From NCBI GenBank assembly GCA_963989385.1, contig OZ022500.1, positions 111,269,842 through 111,333,841 on the forward strand: a stretch of DNA of 64,000 nt, read 5' to 3'. Position numbers and translations under genes: made by a program. The stretch comes from Ctena decussata (lineage: Eukaryota; Mollusca; Bivalvia; Lucinida; Lucinidae). A model generated the notes under the pieces. The model did not search any database and had not been told where the DNA came from. It worked only from the letters and a program-made list of their open reading frames with translations. Below, in pieces: positions 36,958 to 47,270 of the stretch. Position 1 is the first letter of the stretch. Every line of letters begins with the position of its first letter.

Positions 36958-37193
36958 GAGCCTCGACACGAGAAAACCAACAAAGTGGTGATGCGCCCAG
37001 CGCAGACTCAGATCAGCCTGGGCATCCGCCCAGTCTGATCAGAGTCTTGGCTGTCCGCATGGAGGCAGCTTAGAGCCTTAGCTACCATTTAAGCCCTTAG
37101 CGCAGAGTGTGATCAGACTGGGCAGATGCCCAGGCTGATCTGAGTCTGCGCTGGTTCCAGAACCACTTTGTTGGTTTTCTCGTGCCGCGGCTC
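36958..37193. mobile_element. family A MITE, copy 3
   Basis: Ends GAGCCTCGACACGAGAAAAC and the mirrored TTTTCTCGTGCCGCGGCTC, flanked on both sides by ATTT. The internal GATCAGACTGGGCAGATGCC phrase pairs with GGGCATCCGCCCAGTCTGAT. Confidence 0.85.
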
Positions 37194-38640
37194 ATTTATT
37201 GAACATAATTATCAAATTACGATCGTCTAATTTAATTGATGGTTATCTTAGATCATTAAATATAACACAACACAACTGATATGATTAATAATGCAAAACA
37301 ATATTTATATCAGTCGAAAAGGTTAGAGAGTAGAAATACCTAACGTGGCTTGAAGAAAATATTTTATCTACCATAGGTCTACAGTGGTCCCCGAGTACAT
37401 AATCCTAGAAAGTACAGTTGGACTAGGGCTCGGACCCAGGAAAGACGAGTACTTTATAAGTTGAGCTGCTGAATTTGCCAGCCTTCTCAGTTATCTCATC
37501 CGCAACGTTCTCTAGCGTGTGTGTGCGTGTATTTTAGTTCTCGTAACGATGTTCCTCACACACCTCAGCGGAACGTATCCATGGCCGCAGTACAGGGCAC
37601 CGTGCGGCCATTCTTGAGTAATACATCTACCAATTTTCATATATACCGGTATATATCCTATATTTATCCTATATTCCTACGAAAATAAAAGTACATAATG
37701 TAAACAAAAAAAACTTTTGTTAGTTTTCTATTAAATTAACATTTATTTTCATTGCTGTGTTTTACTGGGCTGGAGCATGATAGTCGGCAGATGCTTATTT
37801 GCAAAGAGTATGTTGCTAAATTGACTCAGTTATAAGTTTCTTCTGCGTGCTTTATTGAAGTTGACCATTTTCTGAAAGAGTGACAAGAAAATACAAGATT
37901 TATTTTGAGTCGGCAAGACGTACAACATGTAACGTAAGCTCCGAAGTGCTTTTGAATCGACTGTTACAACTGCAGGTTAACCATCAACTTCTTGTACGAC
38001 TTTAAGTTTCCGCTGCAATTTTGATCGACATTCAATACCATATTTTTCGAATATACATTAAATGCCCTTGCGACCGTCTTGTGAATATCGCAGTAGTATC
38101 CGTTTCTTACTACGCTGTAATTTTCTATTGTTCTACAGTCGGAATTTACGAAGCTTGTCAGTACAGTTTTTCAGATAATAGACTCATGTAATCCTTGACT
38201 TACTAACATGTGTCAGGTGTAACTTGAGATTGCTTATCTATTGAAGTGTGTAGAAACAGTGTTTTATTCTGAATATTACTTAAAACAATATTTTTCATTT
38301 AGTCTCTATTGTCTGCTGAAATAAAATGTACAGGAATCTGAAATGTAAATGCATTCGTCTGTTTTGGAATAATAGCTGACTTCATTTCAGCAAAGCTGTG
38401 GCTTTGCTAATTAAGGCATTTGAACTCTGGACAGACGTGGCCGAAAAGATTGTTTAAGAAAATATAAGAAAATTGTTAAAGAAAATAATAAAAAGCTGTT
38501 ATTCTCGTTCTCTGAAAAAAAGGATTAATGACGCAGTGATCTGAACAGCTTCCAGTTTCCGACGATTCAACACCATAGTATGCCTCTGATATTCTGTGTA
38601 AATGAGATACCTTTAATTCAGATCAGATGACAACAATATC
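37194..38640. other. upstream region of the disordered-protein gene
   Basis: At about 37537-37600 there is a minus-strand retroelement body related to the one at 2046-2130. No TATA box at a convincing distance or CpG-rich promoter is visible before the ATG at 38682. A 5' non-coding exon could lie here undetected. Confidence 0.35.
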
Positions 38641-38681
38641 TAAAAGAGTGATTGCAGAACGGTTAAAACTGAACCAGATTC

Positions 38682-40163
38682 ATGTTTCAACAGTATTCTA
38701 AGAAACCTATTTATAAGCTTGAGTTCTTCATACCAAACAAGGAAGAAATGCCAACCACAGCGCCACCAGAGGTTACTGGGATCAAGATTTTCAAAGATCC
38801 ACAAAAGGGCGAGAGAAAGCATGTAACGAAACAATTTCTTGAACCAAACGACACAACCTTCAGTCAAATCCGTAAACGACTGAGTGCAATGAAACTGAAT
38901 GTTGAATACAAAAGAAATGCTGCTGAAGCATTTAGACCGCCTCCCGTCTTTCAAGAACGAAAACCTCCAAGAAGAATAAGTTCCATAAATTCCAAGGATA
39001 CAGATGACCGGTATCAAAATGAACTATTTAAACCTAATCACTTACTCTACGATAATCATGCACGAAAAGACAGAATTAATTCTCGAGCCAGTTTCCTTAG
39101 TGATGATAATGAGTATAGGAACGCAAGGAAGAGTTTAAATCTTTACAGAAACAGAGCAAGTGAAAGTGAAGCACTATCTAAGTTAAATGAGAACATCCTA
39201 ACTCCGCGACAAAATCCGGAACTGTTTTCTCGTCAGATCAAACTAAGCGGTAAAGTTGATGATCATGGTAGGAGTGAATCACCGAAAAGTTTGAAAAGTA
39301 CTGACTCGACAGGAAAAGTACACTTAGGTCTTATTGAAAGCTTAGATTTAAATGAAAAACTAGATGACGTTGAAAGAATAAAAGAAAGATATTCTAGCGA
39401 CCAGTTCATGAATTCTCTCACTCTATACAAACTAAGAGGACATGACCGGTGTTTTTATAACGACGGACTAGGGTCAGATCATATACCCCGTGGTTCAAGA
39501 TTGATGTCTCCAGACAGCATGCTGCCCGACACCAGAGGCTCATCCCGTCTTTCACTAGAGAGTAGCACGACTGTGAACAGCCTTCTGTCTCCCAGACATG
39601 ACATAAAGTTTCGACTAACACATGCTGGTAATAAACACTGGAGTCAAGAAGAGAGTCGCCCGGACAGTCGTATTCACGCAACACCAAAGCCACATGGGGC
39701 TCCGAGGTCAAACAGAAAGCCCTTAAATAAACGAAAATCGGTAGGATTTGATATGAACCATAAAGAAATTGTTGATCAAGGTACCGACAATTTACTATCC
39801 CCGCCATCACGGGCGTCCAGGGTATCTTCCAAAGAGCCCAAATCGATACTAAAGAAAGGTGCAGGTCAAGATGATCTTGTACCTTCAGATGCTGTGCAAA
39901 AATCTCACGAGTTGGACACAAAAGACGAGGAATTTCTAGCCAATGCTAACTATCGGTGGCGGCTTCATCTGCCAAAAATACATTCTCCTGTAGCTTCAAT
40001 GAGACATCATCCATCTAGACCATTCCGAAAGAAAATGTACCATTTTGGCGAGGGAATTAGTAGTGAATTTGAAGCTGTTATAAATAGATATGGTAACTGC
40101 AGACAACCGAGTATGGTTAGAGACCGAAGTATTCATAGAGATGCTTCCGCCATCAAAAGTTGA
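38682..40163 (+). CDS. basic disordered protein with PP1-docking-like motifs
   Basis: A complete 493-codon intronless ORF; an in-frame TGA lies four codons before the ATG, so this is the first possible start. The protein is rich in Ser, Arg, Lys, Asp and Pro with low hydrophobicity, and has no membrane segment or signal peptide. The most ordered parts are the N-terminus (YKLEFFIPNKEEMP, 11-24; QIRKRLSAMKLNVEYKRNAA, 62-81) and the C-terminus (RWRLHLPKIH, 425-434; FRKKMYHFGEGISSEFEAVI, 448-467). RKSVGF (351-356) fits the RVxF-type and SILK (388-391) the SILK-type docking motif of protein phosphatase 1 regulators. I recognise no family. The long ORF, in-frame upstream stop, short 3' UTR and poly(A) signal make it a real gene; a PP1 link is only a motif-level inference. 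Confidence 0.8.
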   Translation: MFQQYSKKPIYKLEFFIPNKEEMPTTAPPEVTGIKIFKDPQKGERKHVTKQFLEPNDTTFSQIRKRLSAMKLNVEYKRNAAEAFRPPPVFQERKPPRRISSINSKDTDDRYQNELFKPNHLLYDNHARKDRINSRASFLSDDNEYRNARKSLNLYRNRASESEALSKLNENILTPRQNPELFSRQIKLSGKVDDHGRSESPKSLKSTDSTGKVHLGLIESLDLNEKLDDVERIKERYSSDQFMNSLTLYKLRGHDRCFYNDGLGSDHIPRGSRLMSPDSMLPDTRGSSRLSLESSTTVNSLLSPRHDIKFRLTHAGNKHWSQEESRPDSRIHATPKPHGAPRSNRKPLNKRKSVGFDMNHKEIVDQGTDNLLSPPSRASRVSSKEPKSILKKGAGQDDLVPSDAVQKSHELDTKDEEFLANANYRWRLHLPKIHSPVASMRHHPSRPFRKKMYHFGEGISSEFEAVINRYGNCRQPSMVRDRSIHRDASAIKS

Positions 40164-40260
40164 TATCTTTGAAATATTTAACTGTTGTATCTATTCGACC
40201 ACTTGCGATATATGCAAGTAGCATGAAAAGGCAAAATGAATTCAAATGCTGTAAAGTGTA

Positions 40261-40266
40261 AATAAA
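40261..40266 (+). terminator. poly(A) signal
   Basis: AATAAA 98 bp after the stop codon of the 38682 gene, followed by a GT-rich stretch (GTCTTTGTC). It probably ends that transcript. Confidence 0.65.
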
Positions 40267-40469
40267 GTCTTTGTCAGACCTTTAGAGGTAACAAAAAGTA
40301 TTTATCAAACAAATACACGTATATTTATGTAGTCATTCTTTTGGTTTAGTTTGGCTTGTTTCAGGTTCTTCCTGCATCAGAAATCTCCTTCTTAATGCCG
40401 TTGCCTGATGACTGTCTCGGTGTGGTTCGACACCTGCGCTCGCAAGTTATGCGTAGTCATCTCATACCT

Positions 40470-40760
40470 GGCCTCAAGGTTATAGAACATTTCTCATGCT
40501 CAACTCAGCTGAACATGAAATTGTACCTGCTAATAAATATCAAACTATTAATACATGTAAGTGCAGTTGTTTTCTTGCTCAGTTTAGCTGAGTATGAAAT
40601 TTTCTCTGCTTATGAATATGAAAATGCCAACATTAATTAAATTTTCTCTGCTTATGATTATGAAAATGCCAACATTAGCTGGCATTTTCATATTTATCAG
40701 CAGAGAAAATTTTATGCTCAGCTGAGGTGAGCAAGAAAAAAGTTTTATAGTCTCAAGGCC
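40470..40760. mobile_element. family C fold-back element, copy 2
   Basis: GGCCTCAAGGTTATAGAAC at the left is mirrored by GTTTTATAGTCTCAAGGCC at the right. Inner CATGCTCAACTCAGCTGAAC pairs with CTCAGCTGAGGTGAGCA. One interior segment, TTTTCTCTGCTTATGA...ATGAAAATGCCAACATTA, is duplicated in tandem (about 40599 and 40642), making this copy longer than the one at 9149. Confidence 0.7.
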
Positions 40761-40761
40761 A

Positions 40762-40901
40762 GGCCCAGAGGTTATAAAACTTGAGTACATTCTCAACATC
40801 AAAATAAAGCACAATGACTGGCTGCACACGCTCGGAAGCAGCCAATCAGTGTGCTTTATTTTGAGTTTGAGATTATTCTCAAGTTTTATAACCTCGAACC
40901 C
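40762..40901. mobile_element. family C-related short palindrome, copy 3
   Basis: GGCCCAGAGGTTATAAAACT is mirrored by AGTTTTATAACCTCGAACC; the core TCAAAATAAAGCACA pairs with TGTGCTTTATTTTGA. It starts one base after copy 2 ends and shares only the terminal GGTTATAAAAC sequence with it. Confidence 0.65.
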
Positions 40902-41111
40902 TGATGTCTGTGGCCGCTCTGCCTCATGGATTGCCTGGGAAAAGGATGTTCGTTGCCTGCCGAGACCTGCCCAACTCCCTTTTATTTCAAACTTTAGGGG
41001 TTTTGTGGTACTGGAGGGGGTGAATTAAGAATTGTCATCTGTCGCACTAAATTTGGATTGGGTTAAGGTACATTTATATTCGATCCGTAATTTATCCGGT
41101 TGCCCTTTTCA

Positions 41112-41189
<78 letters not shown>

Positions 41190-42317
41190 GGGGCGAAAAA
41201 TTTACATTCATATTGTGGCTGAGTAATAAGTAAAAGTTTCTAACCGCACGAAAAGGTCTTGATTTTTCTTTGTTTCTTTTTTTTAAAATATGCTTAATGA
41301 AACAACTGAATGCTATCAAAAATTCCATGATTTTTTCTTTGAACAAAATATTTACAAAATTTTAATATGCATTCATTTATTTACGCAATTGAAAAGCATG
41401 TCTAGTTAAAGTCACACTTAAGGGGTACAGTACATTGCCGCTCCAAATGTCATAACCCCACAGCATAAATTCACAAACGTGCATTGTTGTTATAATACTG
41501 GTTTTAAGGAGTTGAATAGTTTACCATATGGAGACCATCATGTCTCTAAAACGTTAATAACACAATAAAAGCATTAGATACATTTGCAAAGGTGTACAAT
41601 CAAGACTACCCCTACTCACCTGGATGTTCCTAAGTCCCTTAATCAGCAGAAGAAAAGTCGGCATCAGAATATTTAGCATTTAAATGATCAGACAATCTGC
41701 CTTTGTGAATGACATGCACTTTTTTGAAAAAAAGTGGGTTTAAACTCAGTCATATTATTTGTACTGTTTTGCAGTAGGGGATTAGTACATTTGGAATGGT
41801 ACAGTACTGAAACCACTATAGGGACAGCACTGTAATCACTGTATCTTGACGTTGATTGAACTTGCGCTTCAATTGCATATGCCCAATTCTGCTAAACGCA
41901 TGCATATTTGATTTGGTATGTATTTTGTTAAAAGTCACAAATAGGATAAAATTGTAATATCTTTCAATTATTTTACTTAGTATTTTTTTTTGTTCCTACT
42001 CATCCCTGCGGAATACCTAGCAAACAAATCTGCAGTGATATTGCTAGTATTACACTTGATTTACTATCTTTTTTAGAAGCTCGATGAGGATATTTTAAAA
42101 CATTTGAATTTCAGTTGTGTTTGCAATAAAATCATTTGCTCCCCCCTCTCCCTCTGTCTCTCTATGCAGTGCATATTTTATTCATGAACACTTTAGCCGT
42201 CAGAAGTCAGAATAGTTATTTTTGATGTAACAGATGACATAAGGGAGTAAATGTTAGATAGACAGGGCTAAAACTACGACAACGTAGTGTAGTTATTATG
42301 CTCTTTTTAAGGTAATG
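40902..42317. other. intergenic with a compound microsatellite
   Basis: A (CA)n(GA)n(G)n microsatellite occupies 41112-41193; it creates long artificial open frames on both strands. No gene is supported in the rest. Confidence 0.5.
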
Positions 42318-42836
42318 GAAATATTTTCAAGGGTAGCAACTTTAGCTTGTTATTCATTTTGTATCCCTGCTCTTAAAGGAAAGAATTTCTCCCCGTTATG
42401 GGAGGCTTTAAATTTGCCGTCCAGCAAAGCAAACAGGAAGTCACAAAAACGATTCTCCTCTGTAAAAAAATGGCGGAAAGAAACAAAACAGGAAAGTGTA
42501 GGCATTCGCCTTAGTTCCGGAGCCATATGTTTTTCTATTTCTGAAAAAAATGTGGATGAAGCCTTAAGATTACATATACCTTCTGACAGACGCGGGCAGC
42601 CTTTTTTTTTTTTAAGGTGTGTGGGTACACCTCCATGTTTTTGTCAATTTTGCGAAAGGACCTCCTGTTTGCTTTTATGAACAACCAACCACTTCCAAAC
42701 GGGGAAAAACTCTTAAAAGATAATACTTGCTAATGAGCTAATTCTTTTCTGTAAGAGATTACAACAATTCAGCAGGGAGTCAAAGATGAAAATGGCAGAA
42801 TTGCTTTCCCGAAAAATGCACTCATACATGTACGCC
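42318..42836. repeat. dispersed repeat N, two-armed fold-back copy
   Basis: The right arm (42610-42836) has the N succession: ACACCTCCATGTTTTTGTCA, CTCCTGTTTGCTTTTATG, AAACGGGGAAAAACTCTTAA, AGAATTGCTTTCCCG. The left arm carries the same phrases inverted (CTCTTAAAGGAAAGAATTTC, TCCCCGTTATGGGAGG, CAAAGCAAACAGGAAGTC). The single-armed copies at 14092 and 57507 correspond to the right arm. A 121-codon open frame at 42315-42680 runs across the left arm and is not considered a gene. Confidence 0.55.
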
Positions 42837-43046
42837 TTAACTCTTTAAGCACCAGAAAGCAGACGACAAAATTTACGTCTGCAAAAATTGAAGAAAAAAA
42901 TGCCTTGTCCAAGACATTTCATATTGAGAATTCAAAGACTAGAGGGCAAACAGTGTAGATCTAGATGCCTCATTATGATCCGCCTCATTAGGATCTACGC
43001 TGTTTGCAAATTTTGCTAATTTCGTCACTGTGACTTAAAGAGTTAA
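42837..43046. mobile_element. TTAA-flanked palindromic MITE, 210 bp
   Basis: TTAA+CTCTTTAAG at the left and CTTAAAGAG+TTAA at the right. Inner arms ACAAAATTT/AAATTTTG and AAACAGTGTAGATC/GATCTACGCTGTTT pair around a TGCCTCATTATGATCCGCCT centre. It directly follows repeat N. Confidence 0.65.
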
Positions 43047-43723
43047 TCCAATCTAGATCTATTCGCTGAAAACTCTTCAATGCATACGAGATATAGTTAT
43101 TAGTCTTTGAAAACGACATTAATACATAATTATTCTGCTTTAGGGTTGATTTAAGTTTATTAGATAGGAAATAAGACAATTAATCTTTGATCAATAGTTT
43201 AAAACATTTTATACATACCGGGTCATGTGTTTGGCACCAGTTTGGTATTGAATACCAACTTTTGACAAATATAAAAGTTGTCAATATGAGACATAAAAAC
43301 AAAAACAGTCGTTATTATGTAACAGTTTTATATGACAAAACTGATAAGAGCTAGGCCTAGGCTTGGCCTAGGAGAACTGTCCAAATTACTTGTTAATGCA
43401 CTAAGGTCTGTGGGAAAATATTTGATATTTTTGTGGCATTACTTTTGGCCCTTGACTGTACATGTGCACACAAAACTCGACACACACCGAGGCAATAGGC
43501 TTCGTATCTGGTATGGTTTTGTACCCAGGTGCTGTGGCAAGCAAGGCTGGGTAAACATATTCTGCTGTGTATATCACGACAGTATACGATATACTAGCAT
43601 ACTAACCTAAGAAGGAGCTGCAAGTTATACTGCCATGGTGGCCATAAAGTAAATGAACGTTCACATGAAATACTGCGGAACTGCGTACGGTACCACTACG
43701 TAGCACAATGTTCCACAAGGTAT
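43047..43723. other. intergenic, no gene seen
   Basis: Nothing is supported. A small palindrome CCTAGGCTTGGCCTAGG lies near 43355. Confidence 0.4.
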
Positions 43724-43877
43724 AGATGAATGGATGATGAGTTGGGCTTTTCCAGCCTCAACCATGGAAGGTTGATAATGAGCGCTGAGTGCAATGTATC
43801 CCCATTTACAGTTTAAAAAGTTTGCAGGAATCGGGTCCTGAACACTAGCTTAGCAGGTCAGCACTTTAACCGGGCCC
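43724..43877 (-). mobile_element. tRNA-headed SINE, decayed copy
   Basis: On the minus strand the 3' end reads CATCATCCATTCATC. The body shares the phrases around AATGGGGATACATTGCACTC and CATTATCAACCTTCC with the copies at 17416 and 57729. The head keeps GCTGACCTGCTAAGC and a B-box-like GGACCCGATTCC. Divergence is high. Confidence 0.5.
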
Positions 43878-45255
43878 AACATACCGCATATACGCATGAG
43901 GACGAAATACACAATATAATTGGTTATTCCCAAATTGTTGACATTTGTTATTGTGTGAGTCTGGCTCTAGATCTGTTTAGAATGGATTATTTAGGCTGGG
44001 CTATTGTGCTCTTATGTTTTTAGGAGCCGCTTTATAGGTTAACACCAGTACAACGATACTTATGAAGTGCTTTATTCGACATTTAGTGCTACCTATCATG
44101 TTGCATAAGCTGGTCAAAGTGGTATGAAACCCACCACTCGCACCCACACCCGTGCTTGAAACCTTAGTGTTGGCTTTTGAGATTGGTCTGGCCCCAGGCC
44201 CTGTGTTTATAAATTCTCTACTGCTGACCATCGGAAGAGAGAAAAGGTTATATTTACAGATCCGACTAAATTCAGTGAATTTTTTTGAGATATAAACACG
44301 CTTTATTCTAGATTTTTGTGGTGTTGTAACAAATTGTGTATCAACTATTAATGGTTGCTAAGCGTAGGCCATGTTTTTGTGAAAGCTATACTTGGTTAAT
44401 TATCTCTTGGTACCATAAAAATTCTAAAAATTGGGACATCTAAAATTATTACAGTGATTGTCCTTAGTGGAACAGTTTTCTTTTACAATGCAATAATGCT
44501 TCAGTAAAATGCAACTGGAATGGTTTTGTAGGAGCAGTTGTCACTGTTTGCTCAGTTCGAACCCCAGCGGACACATGACGTCGAACTGACGTCGATGCGA
44601 CGTCATCAGGACGTCATGTACCTGCTGGGAACTGTTCAATACTTAGAATTTTTGTTTTGTTGAAGACCTTCTTCGCTAGCATGTTAAGTTTTGCTGACGA
44701 ACCGAATGTGGACCAAGGATCATGTCTTGTAGGAATTCGGTACTACACCATGTCTTACATTGAAGATAATTTGAAAATATCGATCTACATTGTTAAAACT
44801 TGCTTATAAGCCCTTTGAGCTGGGTCACATCTGACCTAGGGACCAAGTCATAATCGAAATGAGATATATAAAAAATCTAAATATTGGGACAGATAGGTCT
44901 GAGCAAAAAGTGCAGACCCACGTCACACTGTTCCTTTTGGAGCAGTCTGGTCACTGGTCAGGGTCTGTATTTGTTTCCTGTGTCATCTGATTCGATGCTG
45001 CATGAAAGTATCAAGCCTTAGACTAAGATCCCTGTCCCTTTTGAAAAGAAGATTTTTAATCATGTGATATTTTTTTCTGATAAGCCCTCTGGGCTTGGCC
45101 AAATCTGATTCCAGAACCAAATCTGATTCCAGAACAAAATCTTGAAGGACTGAGGTATTACTACGCGAGATACATGTCATGCATAAGAAAATCAAGTCCC
45201 CGATGCCAAACCTTGGGACAGTGTGCCGTTTGAGGAGAAGAAGAAAAAATAGACA
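43878..45255. other. intergenic apart from one mini-palindrome
   Basis: Apart from the 68-bp palindrome at 44562-44629, nothing is supported. Minus-strand open frames at 44001-44231 and 44983-45195 have no recognisable motif. Confidence 0.35.
44562..44629. mobile_element. 68-bp mini-palindrome K2 with ACGTC clusters
   Basis: Left CCCAGCGGACACATGACGTC and right GACGTCATGTACCTGCTGGG are inverted copies. The 28 bp between them also contain GACGTC and CGATGCGACG phrases. Five ACGTC units in both orientations fit into 68 bp. The ends match the end of the repeat at 14521-14600. Confidence 0.65.
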
Positions 45256-45559
45256 TACACTGTAAAAAAATTACCGTAGATTTTAGGGTAGAATAACTGG
45301 AAACCAGCTGTCAGTCCATTTCCCGTTATTTTTACGGGCGCACATAAAAATTTGCAGGAATTATCAAACAGAGCAGGATAGAATATTGCCCTTCAACACT
45401 ATAAAGGTATTTTTCGAGTGCGGTAAATATAAGACTACCGATATTGTAATTTCCAATAATGTTGTACAGGCAAACGCCCGTAAAAAATAACGGGAAATGG
45501 ACTGACAGCTGGTTGCCAGTTATTCTACCGTAAAAATTACGGTTTTTTTTTACTGTGTA
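45256..45559. mobile_element. TA-flanked TIR element, 304 bp
   Basis: TACACTGTAAAAAAATTACC at the left is mirrored by GGTTTTTTTTTACTGTGTA at the right. The inverted repeat continues for about 85 bp (GGTAGAATAACTGG, CTGTCAGTCCATTTCCCGTT, TTTTTACGGGCG). TA bases bound both ends, consistent with a Tc1/mariner-like non-autonomous element. Confidence 0.75.
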
Positions 45560-45692
45560 CCTCTTGGAAAAGTCGGACCCAATGAAGGATTTAGTACCCT
45601 ACTACGATATGAGACGATGCTCAGTATAAAATATGAAGCCTCTTCGCCTTCAGCCCCGCATAAGACGATTCCGTACTATAGTGAAAATCATA

Positions 45693-46540
45693 TAGAATCA
45701 GAATCAGAATTGTTTACTTTAGTGATACGTCCAAGAACAATCATTCACCAGGACCTGTGAATAGGGTAGCTAGTCCCTAGCCCTTACAGTAGAATTAAAC
45801 TTGGTAGGCTAACTGAATCCTCTGCACACTCAGCAGCCAGATATAAGGGAATCTTCCGGCAGCGAATTCCAATCTCTAATAGCCTGGGGGAAGGACATGG
45901 ACTTGTATGGAAGGGCACGGACTTGTATATATCGGGGTTTGAAATGCCAGGGAATGATGGTTCCTGGTACGCCTGTTTGTGGGGCGGGGGGGGGGGGGGC
46001 AATGTCATTTATGGGTATACGGGCTGCACCCTTCAGACCTTTGGAAAGCATTATGTAAGTCTACTACCTACTTTCCTTCTCATTTTCTGAGATTCCCTCT
46101 TAAGTATCTCCAAAATGTTTCTCCAGTCCACTTTGCTCCAGTCATACTCCCAGTTTATCTGTGTGTAATTTCTTGTTACAAATCTAGCTGCCCTTTTCTG
46201 AACCTTCTCAAGTTCATCTTTGGGGGTCCCAAACTGAACTACATGTACAATACTCCAGGACTGGATGTTGGCTCTTTAACGTCCAGTGGACATGCCGCCA
46301 AGTTACGTCCTATAAGGAAACCAAGGGTCCTATTAATTGCTGACATTTGTGATTGGTAATATTATACCGAGATACAGAACTGTTGCCAATTAAAAATGTT
46401 GTGTTAGGTCCTTATAGTCGGCTACACTTCTTTAATAGCTAAACAAATAGTCTTTTATTTACTGCTTCTCTGTCAACATTTAGTACAGTAATTTTGTGGG
46501 TGCTCGGGTCGGAGCAATGGTGCTAGGTAACTTTCCTTAC
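45693..46540 (-). pseudogene. LINE reverse-transcriptase C-terminal remnant
   Basis: On the minus strand, conceptual translation with frameshifts gives NRTLGFLIGRNLAACPLDVK, ELEKVQKRAARFVTRNY, DWSKVDWRNILEILKRES and SFPQAIRDWNSLPED, the usual order in the C-terminal region after the RT of jockey/CR1-like LINEs. A (TTCTGA)n-like tail lies at 45693-45710. A G17 run at 45987-46003 (C on the minus strand) interrupts it. It is a 5'-truncated dead copy. Confidence 0.75.
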
Positions 46541-46599
46541 CTAGCCTATTAATTTGGATAATAGTAAGGCAAGGGCCTACTGTGCTTGCAGAAGGTGCG

Positions 46600-46660
46600 G
46601 TTTTTTTTTTTTTGTTTTTTTTTTTTCGATTTTTTTTTGGACATTTTTTCTCTTTTTCTC
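46600..46660 (+). repeat. T-rich low-complexity tract
   Basis: Nearly pure T with rare G, C or A. It generates an artificial open frame at 46554-46967. Confidence 0.7.
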
Positions 46661-46752
46661 TCGCCTATCATATCTCTTTTTTTCTGGGAGACGGCTTGAT
46701 ATAGATCGACGAGCCGTCAAACCCAAAGTCAAGAATTTCATGACCGCGTTTT

Positions 46753-46960
46753 GCGGTATAAATCAAATCAAATCAAATCAAATCAATTTTATTGGTATAA
46801 AGTCCAGTCAAAGGACTGTCACCAGTCACATGTATACAATAACACAAAATACAATTACACTTGCAAACAGACCCTTATACAAATATGTTATCAAGTTCTT
46901 AACCTATAATCATCAAATAACCTATAGCCATCAAATCAATCATTTAAGCTGGAAAGGATG
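46753..46960 (-). repeat. LINE 3' UTR with (TTGAT)n tail
   Basis: On the minus strand, a non-coding stretch ending CCAATAAAATTGATTTGATT with five TTGAT-type units: a poly(A)-like signal and pentanucleotide tail. It belongs to a different LINE family from the element that follows at 46971 and breaks off abruptly there, as if the younger LINE had inserted into it. Confidence 0.55.
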
Positions 46961-46970
46961 TTCATAAGAT

Positions 46971-47165
46971 ATGAGAAGGAATCCTTATCTGTCAGACACA
47001 GTAATAGGAGATGAGACCATACTAGGGGGGTTTGATGCCTCACAGACATATGGTGACAATACTGCACAAAGAGGTGATGCAGCATTAGTAGGTAATGGGC
47101 AAGGTAATGTCAATACCAACAGTTTATTAACCGAACCTACATCTCCGGATGTTGCAAGAGACTAG
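46971..47165 (+). CDS. short ORF upstream of the LINE ORF, ended by an in-frame TAG
   Basis: 64 codons, starting MRRNPYLSDTVIGDET, without a zinc knuckle or other ORF1 motif. The TAG at 47163-47165 is in the same frame as the main ORF, and the frame is open again directly after it (GFSFTFSSEAHTS...). Either this is the true N-terminus of the main protein with one nonsense mutation, or translation passes or restarts beyond the TAG. Confidence 0.45.
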   Translation: MRRNPYLSDTVIGDETILGGFDASQTYGDNTAQRGDAALVGNGQGNVNTNSLLTEPTSPDVARD

Positions 47166-47270
47166 GGGTTTAGTTTTACTTTTAGCTCAGAGGCCCATAC
47201 AAGTACCAGTTCCCACCCCCTTAGAAATAGAAACAATCGAAAGGAAAATTGCGACAAGAATTTGACAGTG

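Noticed and set aside
37381..37480. Possible minus-strand tRNA-like head (GGGTCCGAGCCC)
   Set aside because: Only a B-box-like phrase is present; no A-box at the right distance and no SINE body, so it is too weak to list.
39418..39921. 167-codon minus-strand frame
   Set aside because: Antisense shadow of the 38682-40163 gene, which has the better start, stop and poly(A) context.
41032..41346. Frames with Thr-His, Arg-Glu or Ser-Leu repeats
   Set aside because: Translations of the (CA)n(GA)n(G)n microsatellite.
42315..42680. 121-codon plus-strand frame
   Set aside because: Runs through both arms of fold-back repeat N; no protein motif.
45784..46051. Two overlapping minus-strand frames with Pro runs
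   Set aside because: Pieces of a frameshifted LINE remnant interrupted by a homopolymer run, not separate genes.
46554..46967. 137-codon plus-strand frame
   Set aside because: Phe-rich part is a T tract and the rest is antisense LINE 3' UTR.
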